Shown here: piece by piece, positions 57,370 to 64,000 of the stretch
Numbering within the stretch: position 1 is the stretch's first letter
Layout of the letters: the number at the start of each line of letters is the position of its first letter
Source: Burkholderiales bacterium
GTDB lineage: Bacteria; Pseudomonadota; Gammaproteobacteria; Burkholderiales; Burkholderiaceae_C
NCBI GenBank assembly: GCA_016703325.1
Contig: JADJCH010000028.1
Coordinates: 35,515 to 99,514, forward strand
Reading direction: 5' to 3'
Length of the DNA: 64,000 bases
Position numbers and translations under genes: made by a program
The notes under the pieces: model-generated
What the model saw: the letters and a program-made list of their open reading frames with translations, nothing else
What the model was told of the DNA's origin: nothing
Databases searched by the model: none

Positions 57370-58407
57370 CTAGACGAAGCGGTCGAAGTGGATCTGTCCG
57401 AAGGGCACGCGCCGGCGGACCATCAGCAGCTCCTGCACCGCCTCGACCATCGGCGGTGGGCCAGCGAAGTAGTGGTCGTAGGCGTCGAAGGGCCGGCCCA
57501 GCGCGGTCAGCGTCGCCTCGACCTGGTGGTGCACGAAGCCGGTGGGGCCGCTCCAGGCGAGCCCTTCGGTCGGGTTCGACAGCACGGTGGTCAGCTGCAG
57601 GCGGTCACCGCCGCCCAGCGATTCGACCTCCGCCGCGGCACCCAGCTCGGCCTGGGTGCGCAGCCCGAGGAAGAAGTGCACCCGCCGCGCCGACGCTGTC
57701 GCAGCCTCGGCCAGCACGCCGCGCGCCACCGAAAGCATCGGCCCCAGGCCGGAGCCTCCGGCGACGCAGACCACGTCGCGTGGATGGTCCGCATCGGCGG
57801 ATCGCAGCCAGGCGTGGCCGTAGGGGCCGTCCAGGTCGATCACATCGCCTGGCGACACCTGGTCGAACAGGGCATTGCTGCCCCGCCCGCCGGGCACGCG
57901 GCGGATCATGAACCGCCAGATGCCTGCGTCGGCGGGCTCGCCCGGTGCATCGCTGAACGAATAGGCCCGCGCACCCTGGACGCCCGGTGGGTAGAGCAGG
58001 GCGTACTGGCCGGCGCGAAAGCCCGGGTCCGCCGGCAGGCGGAAGGTGAACTCGCTCAGGTCCGGCGTCACGGCGCGGCGCGTCATCAGCGTGGCGCTCA
58101 GGCGCTGCGCCGCCGGCAGGCCGCTGGGCTCGGAGCCGGCGGGGCGCACGCGGATCGTGCAGTCGCCCAGCGGCAGCGACTGGCAGGCCAGGCGTTTGCC
58201 GCGCCGGCGGTCGCGCTCGGACAGGCCGGGGGCCTGCTCCCAGAGCGTGGCCATCGGGCCATCGAGCAGGTCGAAGCGGCAGGCGCCGCAGCCGCCGACG
58301 CTGCACTCATAGGGGAAGTCGAAGCCCGCGCGCAGCGCAGCGCGCAGCAGGCTGTCCTCCCCGGCAGCGACCTCGAAGGCCGGGCCGTTCTCGATCTGGA
58401 CTTTCAC
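57370..58407 (-). CDS. tmoF: Toluene/benzene monooxygenase reductase
   Basis: 345 residues from GTG 58405-58407 (VKVQIENGPAFEVAAGEDSLL); the frame is open upstream into tmoE but not family-like. Plant-type ferredoxin domain with ECSVGGCGACRF and distal LACQS, FAD motif RAYSFSDAP, NADH motif VAGGSGLGPMLS and the FAGPPPMVEAV end. It feeds electrons to the Rieske protein TmoC. Last gene of tmoABCDEF. Confidence 0.9.
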   Translation of the reverse strand: MKVQIENGPAFEVAAGEDSLLRAALRAGFDFPYECSVGGCGACRFDLLDGPMATLWEQAPGLSERDRRRGKRLACQSLPLGDCTIRVRPAGSEPSGLPAAQRLSATLMTRRAVTPDLSEFTFRLPADPGFRAGQYALLYPPGVQGARAYSFSDAPGEPADAGIWRFMIRRVPGGRGSNALFDQVSPGDVIDLDGPYGHAWLRSADADHPRDVVCVAGGSGLGPMLSVARGVLAEAATASARRVHFFLGLRTQAELGAAAEVESLGGGDRLQLTTVLSNPTEGLAWSGPTGFVHHQVEATLTALGRPFDAYDHYFAGPPPMVEAVQELLMVRRRVPFGQIHFDRFV

Positions 58408-58432
58408 GGCGCGCTCGCTGGCCTGGGCGACA

Positions 58433-59419
58433 TCACAGCCCCAGCCCCTGGCGGAACTCGCGCGTCGCTGCCTGGGCGCGCTGCGTGCCGTTGGCCATGT
58501 CCGGCAGCGCAGCGCACCAGGCGGCGATGGCGGCATCGGCCAGCGGCTCCCATTTCGCCACCCAACCGGCCAGCACCTCGCGGTTGCCCGTCCGTTCCAG
58601 TGCCATGCGGGTCAGCGCGGCAGCCCAGCGGCGGTGGCGCTGCGCATCCAGCAGCTGCGCATCGGTCAGCAGGCCCAGCAGGGTGTCGCCGTTGTGGCGG
58701 GCGGCTTCGCCCAGGCCGCGCAGCAGCGTCTCCTCGACGGCCGGGCGGATCACCAGGCTGAAGGCGGTGAGACTTTCAGCCCAGTCGTAGGCGACCAGCG
58801 CACGCTCGACCAGCTCCCGCCAGCCCTGCCAGGCGCTGTCCTGCTCCCAGTAGCGGCGCTCGTCGGTGCCGAAGCCGATGTCGCCGAAGGTCTTCGACAG
58901 CTCCTGGGTGCGGTAGGCGGTGTGGGTCAGCCAGCGCAGCGAGTCGGCGGTCTGGTAGGTGGCGCAGTTGGAAATGGTGGAGGCCGGCGCCATCTGGCAG
59001 AGGTAGGCCGAGGCCATCTGCAGCGTGTGGAAGAGGTAGCGCGCCGGGGTGTACAGCCGCACCAGGCTGCCGGCCCAGGTGCGCTCCAGCATGGCGTCGT
59101 GTCCGCGTGCGGAGAACTGGTCGAACAGGCCGAGCACGTAGGTCTCCTGCCCGTCCTGCTGCAGGTTGTAGGTGCGGTAGACCATCTCGTCCGGGTCGCG
59201 GAAGGCGTTCCAGTCCGGGTGCTGCAGCGGCGAGGCGTTGCGTTTTTCCTTGAACCAGCGCGCCATCTCGAAGTTGGGGTCGAGCTCGAAGGGGGCGTCC
59301 GGGTTGTCGGTGGTGAAGTGCAGGTGGGTCGAGACGATCTCGTACTCGCTGGGCTTGCGGCGGCGGCCGGCCAGGTGGCTCCAGGTCTTGAGCGGCTTGA
59401 GGACTTCGGGGGCATTCAT
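58433..59419 (-). CDS. tmoE: Toluene/benzene monooxygenase beta subunit
   Basis: 328 residues, metal-free ferritin-like subunit. TWSHLAGRRRKPSEYEIVSTHLH at the start, DPDEMVYRTYNLQQDGQETYV, and QMAPASTISNCATYQTADSLRWLTHTAYR are typical of TmoE/TbuA2/TouE. It pairs with TmoA and TmoB in the hydroxylase. ATG 59417-59419. Confidence 0.93.
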   Translation of the reverse strand: MNAPEVLKPLKTWSHLAGRRRKPSEYEIVSTHLHFTTDNPDAPFELDPNFEMARWFKEKRNASPLQHPDWNAFRDPDEMVYRTYNLQQDGQETYVLGLFDQFSARGHDAMLERTWAGSLVRLYTPARYLFHTLQMASAYLCQMAPASTISNCATYQTADSLRWLTHTAYRTQELSKTFGDIGFGTDERRYWEQDSAWQGWRELVERALVAYDWAESLTAFSLVIRPAVEETLLRGLGEAARHNGDTLLGLLTDAQLLDAQRHRRWAAALTRMALERTGNREVLAGWVAKWEPLADAAIAAWCAALPDMANGTQRAQAATREFRQGLGL

Positions 59420-59456
59420 GGGGCTTGTCTCCTTCGCTTCGGTGGGCCGGGTGGGC

Positions 59457-59774
59457 TCAGAGCGTCTTCTCGTAATAAAAGCGGACGTGGTTCTCGGTGG
59501 TCTCGATGCGCCCGGCGAAGGAGGCCAGGTTCACCTCCAGCTCGGACATCTTGAAGGGCCGGCCCAGCGCGCGCTCCAGCGTGTCGCGGCGCAGGATCAT
59601 TTCGCCCTCGCAGTCGATGCGCACATAGGCCAGCTTGTCGTCCACACGGATGGTCTTGTCCGGGTTGTCTTCCTCGGCGGCTTCCACCACGCTGCTGGTG
59701 ATGCCGCAGGCGCGCAGCACCGGGCCGACGCGGTTGTTGCGGTAGGCGTCGGCGGTGGCTTGGTCATGGCTCAT
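59457..59774 (-). CDS. tmoD: Toluene/benzene monooxygenase effector protein
   Basis: 105 residues from ATG 59772-59774 with GGAGAC upstream. NNRVGPVLRACGITSSVVEAAEEDNPDKTI and GRPFKMSELEVNLASFAGRIETT match TmoD/TbuV. It binds the hydroxylase and tunes rate and regiospecificity. The intergenic sequence just upstream is damaged (59831-59887). Confidence 0.92.
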   Translation of the reverse strand: MSHDQATADAYRNNRVGPVLRACGITSSVVEAAEEDNPDKTIRVDDKLAYVRIDCEGEMILRRDTLERALGRPFKMSELEVNLASFAGRIETTENHVRFYYEKTL

Positions 59775-59830
59775 GGTTTGTCTCCGTTCGTACTGTTCGG
59801 GTTGGCGAGTGCCGGCACGGATCCGGCTCC

Positions 59831-59887
59831 GCCGGCCCGCGGGGGGCCGGGCCCGGGGGGGGGGGGGGGGGCGGGGGGGGGGGGGCC
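59831..59887. other. G homopolymer block between tmoC and tmoD, probable artefact
   Basis: A run of nearly only G (with a few C) immediately after the tmoC stop. Nothing comparable occurs in the rest of the operon. Like the block at 164-690, it is best read as a sequencing or assembly failure, so the tmoC-tmoD spacing is not reliable. Neither coding region is affected. Confidence 0.75.
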
Positions 59888-60223
59888 TCAGGTATGGGCG
59901 AACAGGGGCTTGACCCCGTCCACCGCAATCAGCACGTCGTCGCCCTCGACCTTCACCGGGTACTCGGCCAGCCGGCAGTCGCCGGGGTTGATGCCGGCGC
60001 CGGTGCGTGCATCGAAGGTCCACTGGTGCGCGCGGCACATCAGCGCCTTGCCGTCGAACTTGCCCTCGCACAGGGGGATGTCCTGGTGCGGGCAGATGCC
60101 CTGGAAGGCGCGCAGCTCGCCGCCCTCCAGGCCGACGACCACGATCACGTGTTCGCCGACCTCCACCTCGTTCATCTCGCCCTCCCACACGTCGTCGAGG
60201 GTGCAGACTTTCTGGAACGTCAT
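59888..60223 (-). CDS. tmoC: Toluene/benzene monooxygenase Rieske ferredoxin
   Basis: 111 residues. The Rieske 2Fe-2S ligands are C44/H46 (CPHQDIPL) and C63/H66 (CRAHQWTF), with normal spacing. It carries electrons from TmoF to the diiron site of TmoA. Presence of a Rieske protein separates this toluene-monooxygenase-type operon from the phenol hydroxylase at 34.8-39.7 kb, whose reductase acts directly. Confidence 0.94.
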   Translation of the reverse strand: MTFQKVCTLDDVWEGEMNEVEVGEHVIVVVGLEGGELRAFQGICPHQDIPLCEGKFDGKALMCRAHQWTFDARTGAGINPGDCRLAEYPVKVEGDDVLIAVDGVKPLFAHT

Positions 60224-60232
60224 CGGGCGTCC

Positions 60233-60493
60233 TCAGGCATCACAGAAGATGAATTCGAGGGCCTCCATCGGCTGGATGTCGGTCTCGCTCAGCCTGGCGT
60301 TGCGCGGGAAGAAGTCCTCCGCGCCCTGGCGGCGCACCCGCACCACCTTGTCGGGCCGCGGGGCCACGCGCCGGCCCACCGAGTGGTGCGCGGCGGCGGC
60401 GGCGACTTCGTCCATCGTGTTCTCGGTGTCCACCGGAACGAGCTGCAGCACGAAGTCGTACTGGAAATTGGAAATCACGGGGAACAGGGCCAT
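60233..60493 (-). CDS. tmoB: Toluene/benzene monooxygenase gamma subunit
   Basis: 86 residues, ubiquitin-like fold: MALFPVISNFQYDFVLQLVPVDTENTMDEVA and PMEALEFIFCDA are close to TmoB/TbuU. It is the small structural subunit of the hydroxylase. Confidence 0.93.
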   Translation of the reverse strand: MALFPVISNFQYDFVLQLVPVDTENTMDEVAAAAAHHSVGRRVAPRPDKVVRVRRQGAEDFFPRNARLSETDIQPMEALEFIFCDA

Positions 60494-60520
60494 CTTGGTC
60501 TCCTGGCTGTCGGTTGCTGT

Positions 60521-62032
60521 TCAGGCGGCCTTCTTCTGGTCGGCGGCGCGGCGCTCGCGCCAGGCCTCCACCCAGGCGTACTGGTGCGCGTCGTCGCCGA
60601 TCTCGCCGGGGGCCAGGCTCATGTACTGCAGCGCGCCACCCAGGTTCGGCGGCTGGATCTGCCCGGCCAGGAAGCGGTCCACCAGCGTCAGGTGGTCGCG
60701 GTAGCGCACGGGGTCCTGCTGGAACACCCAGCGGTCGATCTCGCTGTTGAAGTGGTAGGTCCGGCCCTGCCAGGTGAGCGGGTAGTCCTTGACGGCCCAG
60801 CCCTTGCCCGGGATGTTGCAGATCGGGATCTGGCTCATGTTGCAGACGATCGGCAGCGTCTCCGGGTAGGTCAGCTCGCGCCGGCCGGCCAGCAGGTTGT
60901 CGATGATCACGTCCCAGCACTGGCCGAAGCTGTCGTTCCAGCCCGGGTACTTCTCCTCCAGCCAGTCGCGGCAATCCGGCGTCATGCCGGCCGCCACGTT
61001 CCACCACAGCGTGGGCCGCCAGAACCAGATGCCCATCTGGTAGGCGTGGTGCTGGTAGTCGAACTCGTTGATCATCTGGTCCCAGTACCAGGGCAGGTCC
61101 AGGCCCAGATCGATCAGCGTGCGTTCGAACTGGCCGACGATCCACTCGCGCATGAACTCCTTGAACGACTGCTTGCGGTGCTCCACCGGCGTGGCGTAGT
61201 CCATCGCCGTGCCGGTGAGCAGGCTGAACAGCCGCCAGGCGCGGGCGATCGCCACGTCCACCAGCTTCTGCGCCTCCTCCTTGCGGCCGTTGCGGATCAG
61301 CACCTGCAGCGCCGGCCCGCCGATCTGCGCGTGGCGCGACTCGTCGGTCTGGATGCTGGAGATCAGGCTCGAGAAGGTGAAATCCCCCGCCTCGGCCGCA
61401 TCCGCCGCCAGGCCGAGGAACTGCATGTTGGTGAAACCGGTCTCGAAGGCGAAGGTCAGCATCACCGCGATGTCCGTGGCGCTGCGCGACAGGAACAGAT
61501 CGTCGAAGGTGTGCCGCGCCGCGATCGCGCCCCACTCGTTGGTGTGGTACGCCTTGTGCGCCCAGTCGAACTGCCGGTCCTTGCTGCAGTAGCTGTGCGG
61601 GAAGTACAGCTGGATCTGCGCGTGGCGGTTCTCGTCCATCATCCCGAAGGTGGCCATGTTGCGCATGCCCGGCGCGCGGCCGAAGCGCGTCATGCGCGCC
61701 TCCGCACTCATCGCCGCGTACTCGCCCAGCGCGATCGCGCCGTAGTGCGCCTTCAGGATCGACAGCCAGCCCGGATCCGCTTCCTCGAACATCCGGCTGC
61801 GCTCCAGCGCCGCCTTCACCGAATACGCGCCGGCGTCCTTCTCGCGCTGGACCTTCACGTACTCCGGGTACGAGGTCTTGTAGGGCTCGTCGTACTGCTC
61901 CCACTCGGCCATTGGCACGCCCATCGCGCCGGTCATGTGGTCGGGGAAAAGTTCGGACTCCGGGACGTACTTGGGTGTCCAGTTCGTGCTGCGCGCGATG
62001 TCGTACCACTCGTGGCGTTCGAGCAGGGCCAT
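60521..62032 (-). CDS. tmoA: Toluene/benzene monooxygenase alpha subunit (diiron hydroxylase)
   Basis: 503 residues, collinear with T4MO TmoA from the N-terminus. Diiron ligands are E104, E134, H137 (MMDENRH), E197 (AFETGF), E231 and H234 (TDESRH); the gate Thr is T201. Active-site residues I100, G103 and A107, which steer regiospecificity, are those of para-hydroxylating toluene 4-monooxygenase. It would oxidise benzene, toluene and perhaps phenols. First gene of its operon, with a GGAGACAAGCACC leader before the ATG, and divergent from hipBA. Confidence 0.95.
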   Translation of the reverse strand: MALLERHEWYDIARSTNWTPKYVPESELFPDHMTGAMGVPMAEWEQYDEPYKTSYPEYVKVQREKDAGAYSVKAALERSRMFEEADPGWLSILKAHYGAIALGEYAAMSAEARMTRFGRAPGMRNMATFGMMDENRHAQIQLYFPHSYCSKDRQFDWAHKAYHTNEWGAIAARHTFDDLFLSRSATDIAVMLTFAFETGFTNMQFLGLAADAAEAGDFTFSSLISSIQTDESRHAQIGGPALQVLIRNGRKEEAQKLVDVAIARAWRLFSLLTGTAMDYATPVEHRKQSFKEFMREWIVGQFERTLIDLGLDLPWYWDQMINEFDYQHHAYQMGIWFWRPTLWWNVAAGMTPDCRDWLEEKYPGWNDSFGQCWDVIIDNLLAGRRELTYPETLPIVCNMSQIPICNIPGKGWAVKDYPLTWQGRTYHFNSEIDRWVFQQDPVRYRDHLTLVDRFLAGQIQPPNLGGALQYMSLAPGEIGDDAHQYAWVEAWRERRAADQKKAA

Positions 62033-62179
62033 GGTGCTTGTCTCCTAGCGTGGGATGTCGTCGTCGGCCGGCCCGCGAGCGCGGCGGCGTGGGACGGAAT
62101 CTAGGGGCGCAGCGCGCTTCGCGCCATTGCACTTTGGTTTAGGAGCAGGTCGGATGGACCTTGGGCTGATAGACTCGAC

Positions 62180-62204
62180 TTGCTCATAAAAGTTTATTAA
62201 GCAA
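62180..62204. promoter_or_regulatory. AT-rich dyad, probable hipBA operator
   Basis: TTGCTCA (62180-62186) and TAAGCAA (62198-62204) form an inverted repeat with one mismatch around an 11-base centre that holds ATAAA and TTTAT. It ends 26 bases upstream of hipB, a normal place for autorepression by HipB. It also lies about 150 bases upstream of the divergent tmoA, so a role for a tmo activator is the alternative. Confidence 0.5.
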
Positions 62205-62230
62205 TCAATAGCTCAGATTGAAGTTATCCA

Positions 62231-62557
62231 ATGAAAACTTCTGCCGATCTGAAGCGGCTCCCCTTCGAGGCTGAGGATGTCCTCCTGGCCTTGAGCGCGC
62301 GCGTGCGCGTGGCCCGCCGCGCCCGTCAGCTGACCCAGGCCGACCTGGCCGCCAAGGCAGGCATCGGCCTGAGCACCGTGGTCGCCATCGAGAAGGGCGC
62401 GCCGACCGTGCAGATGGGCTACTGGCTGGCGGTGCTCTGGGCGCTGGACCTGCTGCAGGGCTTCTCCGCCCAGGTCGGCCAGCTCGGCCGGGAGGAAGGC
62501 GATGTCGCCTTGCTGGAAGCGCAGCTGCCCAAGCGGGTGCGCGGGGCGTCGCGATGA
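62231..62557 (+). CDS. hipB: HipB-like antitoxin/repressor
   Basis: 108 residues. An Xre-type HTH at about 30-85 (RARQLTQADLAAKAGIGLSTVVAIEKGAPTVQMGYWLAVLWAL) and a variable C-terminus. It should bind and neutralise HipA and repress the operon. Stop and hipA start overlap as ATGA. Confidence 0.88.
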   Translation: MKTSADLKRLPFEAEDVLLALSARVRVARRARQLTQADLAAKAGIGLSTVVAIEKGAPTVQMGYWLAVLWALDLLQGFSAQVGQLGREEGDVALLEAQLPKRVRGASR

Positions 62558-63765
62558 GTGCGCGCAGCAAGCCGGTGTGGGTCTGGCTGCCGGGCCAATC
62601 AGAGCCGCAGCGCTGCGGCAGCTTCACGCTGGAGGGCGGCGTGGGCCGCTTCGTCTACGACCCGGCCTACCGCGCGATGCCCGGTGCGCTGGCCCTGGAC
62701 CCGCTCAACCTGCCCTTCACGCGCTCGGCCCGCGGGTGGCGCGAAACCCGGCAGGGCGGCCTGTTCGGCGTGTTCAGGGACGCCAGCCCGGAAGGTTTCG
62801 GCCTGGCCCTGCTGGAACAGCTGCAGGGCGTGTCCCTCACCGACCCGCTGCAGCGCCTGGAACTGTCGGAGGGCGATGCGGTCGGCGCCGTGGAGGTCTG
62901 CGACGACATCGAGCGCAAGCAGGCCTCCCAGGCACCGACGTCGCAGGCCCTGATGGACTTCCTGCGCAGCCTGCCGCCGGAGCGTCCCAGCAGCCAGGCC
63001 GTTCGGGGCGTCAAGGGCCTGCACGGTACCAGCCTGGGCGGTGAGCGCCCCAAGCTGACGGTGATGCACCAGGGCCAGCTCTGGATCGCCAAGCTGCAGG
63101 ACCGCGGCGACCCTCCGCATGCCCCGCTGCGCGAGTACCTGGCAATGCGCCTGGCCGCGCGCTGCGGCATCCAGGCGGCCGAGGTGGCCTTCCAGCGGGT
63201 GGGTGACGAGCGCGAGCTGCTGCTGGTGCGCCGCTTCGACCGCGAGGTGGACTCGCAGGGTCGCACGCAGCGGCGCCTCTACGCCAGTGCGCACACCGTG
63301 CTGCGGCTGGACCAGCCGGTCCGCGGCGACCGCAGCCGCTCCTACGTCGCGCTGGCGCACGAGCTGCAACGCTGGTGCGGCCGCAGCGATGTGGACAGCA
63401 CCGGGCTCAAGCGCGAACTCTGGCGCCGCATGGCCTTCAACGCCCTGTGCGGCAACGGCGACGACCACCCCCGCAACCACGGCCTGCTCTTCAAGGACGG
63501 CCGCTGGGGCCTGGCGGATGCCTTCGACATCGCGCCCTACATCACCTTCTCCGGCACCCTGGCGATGGCCGTGACCCGCGACGGACGCAGCGAGGCCACC
63601 CAGGCCAACCTGCTGCACGACTGCGGGCTGTTCGGCACCACCGTGGACGAGGCCCGCGAGTTCCTCTCCACCAGCCGGGCGCAGATCACCGACGCCTGGC
63701 CGCAGGAACTGCTCGCCTGTGGCTACCGCAGCGACGAGCTGCCGCTGCCACCCGCCTTGGGGTGA
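62554..63765 (+). CDS. hipA: HipA-like serine/threonine kinase toxin
   Basis: 403 residues. N-terminal Couple_hipA domain (VWVWLPGQSEPQRCGSF...DPLNLPFT), P-loop-like GTSLGGERPKLTV, catalytic loop NGDDHPRNHGLLF and Mg-binding ADAFDIAPY. E. coli HipA phosphorylates GltX and induces persistence; targets of other family members vary. Full length, with all kinase motifs in place. Confidence 0.9.
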   Translation: MSARSKPVWVWLPGQSEPQRCGSFTLEGGVGRFVYDPAYRAMPGALALDPLNLPFTRSARGWRETRQGGLFGVFRDASPEGFGLALLEQLQGVSLTDPLQRLELSEGDAVGAVEVCDDIERKQASQAPTSQALMDFLRSLPPERPSSQAVRGVKGLHGTSLGGERPKLTVMHQGQLWIAKLQDRGDPPHAPLREYLAMRLAARCGIQAAEVAFQRVGDERELLLVRRFDREVDSQGRTQRRLYASAHTVLRLDQPVRGDRSRSYVALAHELQRWCGRSDVDSTGLKRELWRRMAFNALCGNGDDHPRNHGLLFKDGRWGLADAFDIAPYITFSGTLAMAVTRDGRSEATQANLLHDCGLFGTTVDEAREFLSTSRAQITDAWPQELLACGYRSDELPLPPALG

Positions 63766-64000
63766 TCCCCCTGCGCGGCCATCTCGGTCATGATGACCGC
63801 CCAATGAACCGGCGCAATGACTCACGGGCGCCTTCGCCTTCGCCTTGACCGTGAACGTCACTGTCGGTGATGGCGCCTGCAAGTCCGATTGGGCGGGCGG
63901 TGCGGTCCAGATTGCAACGTGGGCCGACTTGGCGGCGCGGGCTCGGGTAGCCCGTTCCAGGGTTTGGGCAACCCTGTTCAGCAGTACTGCGGGTCACTGC
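63766..64000. other. Right edge, no supported gene
   Basis: 235 bases after hipA up to the window end. Short frames on both strands lack family features or ribosome sites. A small tandem of CCTTCG/GCCTTC (63829-63845) is the only visible structure. Confidence 0.4.

Noticed and set aside
62112..62126. Sigma-54 promoter for tmoA on the minus strand
   Set aside because: TGGCGC fits the -24 element at the right distance, but the -12 side lacks TTGC (it reads GCGC), so it is not supported.
1..64000. CRISPR arrays, tRNA or rRNA genes, transposase or integrase genes
   Set aside because: None found on reading both strands; the repeats present are hairpin or REP-like, not regularly spaced with unique spacers.

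Overview
This is a GC-rich window (roughly two thirds G+C) from a betaproteobacterium, most likely Burkholderiales of the Leptothrix/Rubrivivax/Comamonadaceae kind. That reading rests on codon use, on the DUF2788, DUF2189 and double-length UvrA proteins, on Bug-type solute receptors, and on the typical dispersed hairpin repeats. The placement is inference; no rRNA or tRNA is present to confirm it.

Layout. 1-1.4 kb: ends of two partial genes, a damaged G/C homopolymer stretch that looks like a sequencing or assembly artefact, and a ccdAB-type toxin-antitoxin pair. 1.4-23.2 kb: ordinary chromosomal genes (EamA exporter, 2OG-Fe(II) oxygenase, MazG-like pyrophosphohydrolase, MgtC/DUF4010 membrane protein, Pat-type protein acetyltransferase, SET-domain protein, sensor kinase, FadD, HDOD protein, HTH protein, TrkH/TrkA, 2,4-dienoyl-CoA reductase). 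23.3-31 kb: a 1,967-residue UvrA with four ABC cassettes. It is followed by two different DUF433/DUF5615 toxin-antitoxin modules, each of which is followed by a further copy of the uvrA 3' end. 31.3-34.4 kb: glutathione-dependent formaldehyde detoxification (frmR-adhC-fghA) with a recognisable FrmR/RcnR operator, and a HAD phosphatase.

34.6-57.3 kb is a large aromatic-catabolism locus. It holds a multicomponent phenol hydroxylase (dmpKLMNOP), a LysR regulator, a chloroplast-type ferredoxin (dmpQ), catechol 2,3-dioxygenase (dmpB) and the whole meta-cleavage pathway (dmpC, E, H, D, F, G, I). It also carries a Bug receptor and a complete branched-chain-amino-acid-type ABC transporter. dmpF and dmpG are one continuous reading frame, joined through a hairpin repeat. 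An SDR gene in the operon carries two frameshifts, and a DUF559 gene lies antisense between repeats. 57.4-62 kb, on the opposite strand, is a toluene/benzene monooxygenase operon (tmoABCDEF) whose alpha subunit has toluene-4-monooxygenase residues at the metal and active sites. The window closes with a hipBA pair.

How it works together: the Tmo monooxygenase would convert benzene or toluene to phenol or cresol, phenol hydroxylase would give catechols, DmpB opens the ring, and DmpC/D/I/H/E/F/G take the product to pyruvate and acetyl-CoA. Paired upstream sites in front of dmpK resemble those of XylR/DmpR activators, but no such activator gene is in the window. There are at least four toxin-antitoxin modules in 64 kb. 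I saw no CRISPR array, transposase or integrase gene.
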